Shown piece by piece: positions 62,611-64,000 of a stretch of DNA of 64,000 nt. The position numbers and the translations under genes were made by a program. The notes beneath the pieces were generated by a model. It made no database searches, was not told the DNA's origin, and saw only the letters and a program-made list of their open reading frames with translations. The stretch is from CATQHW01 sp965215345 (GTDB lineage Bacteria > Spirochaetota > Spirochaetia > SZUA-6 > Bin103): positions 2,666,001-2,730,000 of the forward strand of contig CBDCDL010000002.1 in the NCBI GenBank assembly GCA_965215345.1, written 5' to 3'. Every line of letters begins with the position of its first letter. Positions within the stretch are counted from its first letter, which is position 1.

Positions 62611-62946
62611 GTGTATGCGCTCGTAGAGATCAAGGGAAAGCAGTACCGGGTGAGCCCCGGTACCGAAATCGTCGTCGATCGACTGTCGGCCGCGCAGGAG
62701 TCGTTCGATCTGGACTCGGTCCTGCTGTTGTCCGACGGTCATGACGTACTGGTGGGCAATCCGTATGTCGCCGACGCACGGGTTCGCGCGCGTGTGGCCG
62801 GGGAGGAGCGCGGCAGGAAGATCAGGGTATCGACCTACCGCCGCCGCAAGCGCACGCAGCGCACGCGTGGCCACCGGCAGCGCTACACGCGCCTGCTGAT
62901 CGAGGACGTGGTGGCGGGCGCAGCCGGGGAAGCCGCGGCTTCCTGA
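62611..62946 (+). CDS. rplU: 50S ribosomal protein L21
   Basis: L21 (111 residues) begins VYALVEIKGKQYRVSPGTEIVVDRL, the family N-terminus, and ends with the basic KIRVSTYRRRKRTQRTRGHRQRYTRLLIEDV. GTG 62611 is chosen because the family starts with M-YA-x-V and a promoter points to it; a longer TTG start would sit inside the -35 box. The ysxB gene found between rplU and rpmA in many bacteria is absent. Confidence 0.95.
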   Translation: MYALVEIKGKQYRVSPGTEIVVDRLSAAQESFDLDSVLLLSDGHDVLVGNPYVADARVRARVAGEERGRKIRVSTYRRRKRTQRTRGHRQRYTRLLIEDVVAGAAGEAAAS

Positions 62947-62958
62947 GGAGAGGCGGAC

Positions 62959-63273
62959 ATGGCTCACAAGAAGGGTGGAGGAAGCTCGCGCAACGGGCGC
63001 GATTCGATCGGCCGCAGGCTCGGCGTCAAGCGCTACGGTGGCGAACGCGTACATGCGGGCGCCATTCTGGTGCGTCAGCGCGGAACGCGGGTGCATCCCG
63101 GTCCGAATGTCGGCCGGGGCAGCGACGACACGCTGTTCGCACGGTCTTCCGGCTTGGTCAGGTACTACCGCCGCCGCAACCGGAGATTCGTCTGCGTCGA
63201 CTCCGGCGGCCCTGTCGACTCCAGCGGCCCTGTCGACTCCGGCGGCCCTGCGGAGCAGCCCGTCGCGCGCTGA
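62959..63273 (+). CDS. rpmA: 50S ribosomal protein L27 with repeat tail
   Basis: L27 (104 residues) starts MAHKKGGGSSRNGRDSIGRRLGVKRYGGE, whose N-terminal tail reaches the peptidyl-transferase centre, and contains GTRVHPGPNVGRGSDDTLFA. The normal protein ends near VCVD; here 25 additional residues built from a VDSGGP repeat follow. ATG is preceded by GAGGAG. It begins 12 bp after rplU. Confidence 0.96.
   Translation: MAHKKGGGSSRNGRDSIGRRLGVKRYGGERVHAGAILVRQRGTRVHPGPNVGRGSDDTLFARSSGLVRYYRRRNRRFVCVDSGGPVDSSGPVDSGGPAEQPVAR
63196..63249 (+). repeat. Three 18-bp tandem repeats at the rpmA 3' end
   Basis: GTCGACTCCGGCGGCCCT is repeated at 63196-63213, 63214-63231 (one change) and 63232-63249, encoding (VDSGGP)3 as an extra tail of L27. 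Confidence 0.92.
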
Positions 63274-63330
63274 CCGGCGTCCGTGCGGACGGCTGCCGGC
63301 TGCCCCGCGTCCTGCGTCGGACCGGATGCC

Positions 63331-63894
63331 GTGAGGACGGCCATCTTCGGAGGGACCTTCAATCCGGTTCACAACGGCCATCTCCATCTCGCCGCCACCG
63401 TCTGCGCGGAGTTGGCGTATGGGCAGGTGGTCTTCGTGCCCGCGCACGTTCCACCGCACAAGGACGCCGACGAGCTGATCGCCGGCTCGCACCGGCTGTC
63501 GATGCTGCGCCGGGCGGTCGCCGGACACGATGCCTTCCGGGTGGACTCGTGCGAATTGGACCGCCGCGGGGTTTCCTACACCATCGACACGGTACGATAC
63601 CTTGGCGCGGCGCGCGGCCGGTTGGGAGTCATCATCGGTGACGATCTGGCGGCCGACTACCGGTCATGGCGCGAGGCGCCCAGCCTGGCCCGTGAGGCCG
63701 ACCTGATCCTGGGCCGCCGCCTCGACGGCAGCGCACCGCTGCCGTTCCCGCACCGGGTCGTCCGCAACGTGCGGTTGCCGCTCTCTTCCCGGCTCATCCG
63801 CGACCGGCTGCGCGCCGGCCTTCCGGTCGATCATCTCACGCCGCCCGCGGTCCTCGAGTACATCCGCTCCCACGGGCTGTATGGCGCGACATGA
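63331..63894 (+). CDS. nadD: Nicotinate-nucleotide adenylyltransferase
   Basis: NadD makes deamido-NAD from nicotinate mononucleotide. The 187-residue protein has the nucleotidyltransferase motif FGGTFNPVHNGHLHLA, PPHK, SYTIDTVRYL, and the C-terminal ISSxxIR-like LPLSSRLIRDRLRAGLPVDHLTPPAVLEYI. GTG 63331 gives the usual MRTAIFGGTF start. obg, which usually separates rpmA and nadD in this neighbourhood, is missing. Its stop overlaps the next start (ATGA). Confidence 0.96.
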   Translation: MRTAIFGGTFNPVHNGHLHLAATVCAELAYGQVVFVPAHVPPHKDADELIAGSHRLSMLRRAVAGHDAFRVDSCELDRRGVSYTIDTVRYLGAARGRLGVIIGDDLAADYRSWREAPSLAREADLILGRRLDGSAPLPFPHRVVRNVRLPLSSRLIRDRLRAGLPVDHLTPPAVLEYIRSHGLYGAT

Positions 63895-64000
63895 GGGTTG
63901 CCGGCCCGCGCCGGGGACGGGCGGTGACCGGGGTGATCACGGGGCTCATCGTGGTCATCGCGACCGGCGCGTTCGTCCTGAGCTTCTTGAGACTGCGCAG
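63891..64000 (+). CDS. Membrane protein, N-terminal fragment at window edge
   Basis: ATG 63891 overlaps the nadD stop. The visible 36 residues have a basic start (MRVAGPRRGRAVTG) and one membrane helix (VITGLIVVIATGAFVLSFL). In treponemes nadD is followed by a LytR-CpsA-Psr family gene, and this topology would fit, but the diagnostic domain lies beyond the window. Confidence 0.6.
   Translation, partial: MRVAGPRRGRAVTGVITGLIVVIATGAFVLSFLRLR

Overview
The window is gene-dense, high-G+C bacterial chromosome (about two thirds G+C by eye). It consists almost entirely of housekeeping genes and looks most like a high-G+C member of the Spirochaetota, probably an uncultured lineage. This assignment is inference from gene order and families: a short division cluster (mraZ-rsmH-ftsL-murF-ftsW-ftsQ-ftsA-ftsZ, without mraY, murG, murC or murD) running into xer-dprA-xer-hslVU, the run rpsT-HU-lnt followed by a bactofilin and rho, a FliA/WhiG flagellar sigma factor, an EF-G pair, DUF1820, and rplU-rpmA-nadD. 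No species can be named from the sequence.

Layout. 1-2.1 kb: 3' part of a 2-oxoacid dehydrogenase E2 gene and a biotin ligase. 2.2-8.0 kb: groEL, a small unknown gene, and yajC-secD-secF. 8.0-9.5 kb: a fusion of two CDP-alcohol phosphatidyltransferase domains on the minus strand, divergent from tRNA-Ile(GAT). 9.6-14.1 kb: a plus-strand run of RHH protein, pcm, a degenerate DegT-type protein, nadK and recN. 14.2-27.2 kb: DUF1820, then a tightly overlapping cell-division and recombination/protease supercluster from mraZ to hslU, driven by a strong promoter with an MraZ operator. 27.7-37.9 kb: fliA, an FtsI-type PBP with PASTA domain, two LysM/M23 envelope peptidases, surE, secA and a lipoprotein. 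37.9-39.5 kb: NAD(P)HX repair enzyme. 39.5-41.0 kb: a scar of broken mobile or defence genes. 41.2-49.0 kb: a membrane protein, then a minus-strand block of two EF-G family GTPases, an AAA/PD-(D/E)XK protein, a laccase-domain protein and bioY. 49.1-53.2 kb: gltX, glyS, tyrS. 53.3-62.3 kb: rpsT, HU, lnt, response regulator, bactofilin, rho, ABC ATPase, a second lnt, YkgJ-type protein and a periplasmic protein. 62.4-64 kb: tRNA-Leu(TAA), rplU, rpmA, nadD and the start of a membrane protein.

The genes fit a diderm, flagellated, lipoprotein-rich cell. Sec export is represented by SecA, YajC and SecDF; lipoprotein N-acylation by two Lnt copies; septal and peptidoglycan machinery by the dcw genes, FtsI, M23 peptidases and bactofilin; cofactor supply by BioY and BirA, NadD, NadK and NAD(P)HX repair.

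The main surprises are patterns rather than a new named system. In-frame 15-, 18- and 54-bp tandem repeats (2-5 copies) recur in unrelated coding genes, and 17-18-bp triplets recur after stop codons. Several promoters of the form TTGACn-N16-18-TAnnnT put the expected transcription start within 0-5 nt of the start codon, which suggests common leaderless mRNAs. Other points are a DegT-family protein with no catalytic lysine, the double CDP-alcohol phosphatidyltransferase, two genes whose conserved N-termini lie upstream of any ATG/GTG/TTG codon, and a chimeric remnant joining a type III restriction subunit to a Phd-type antitoxin tail. I found no CRISPR array, intact prophage or intact transposase.
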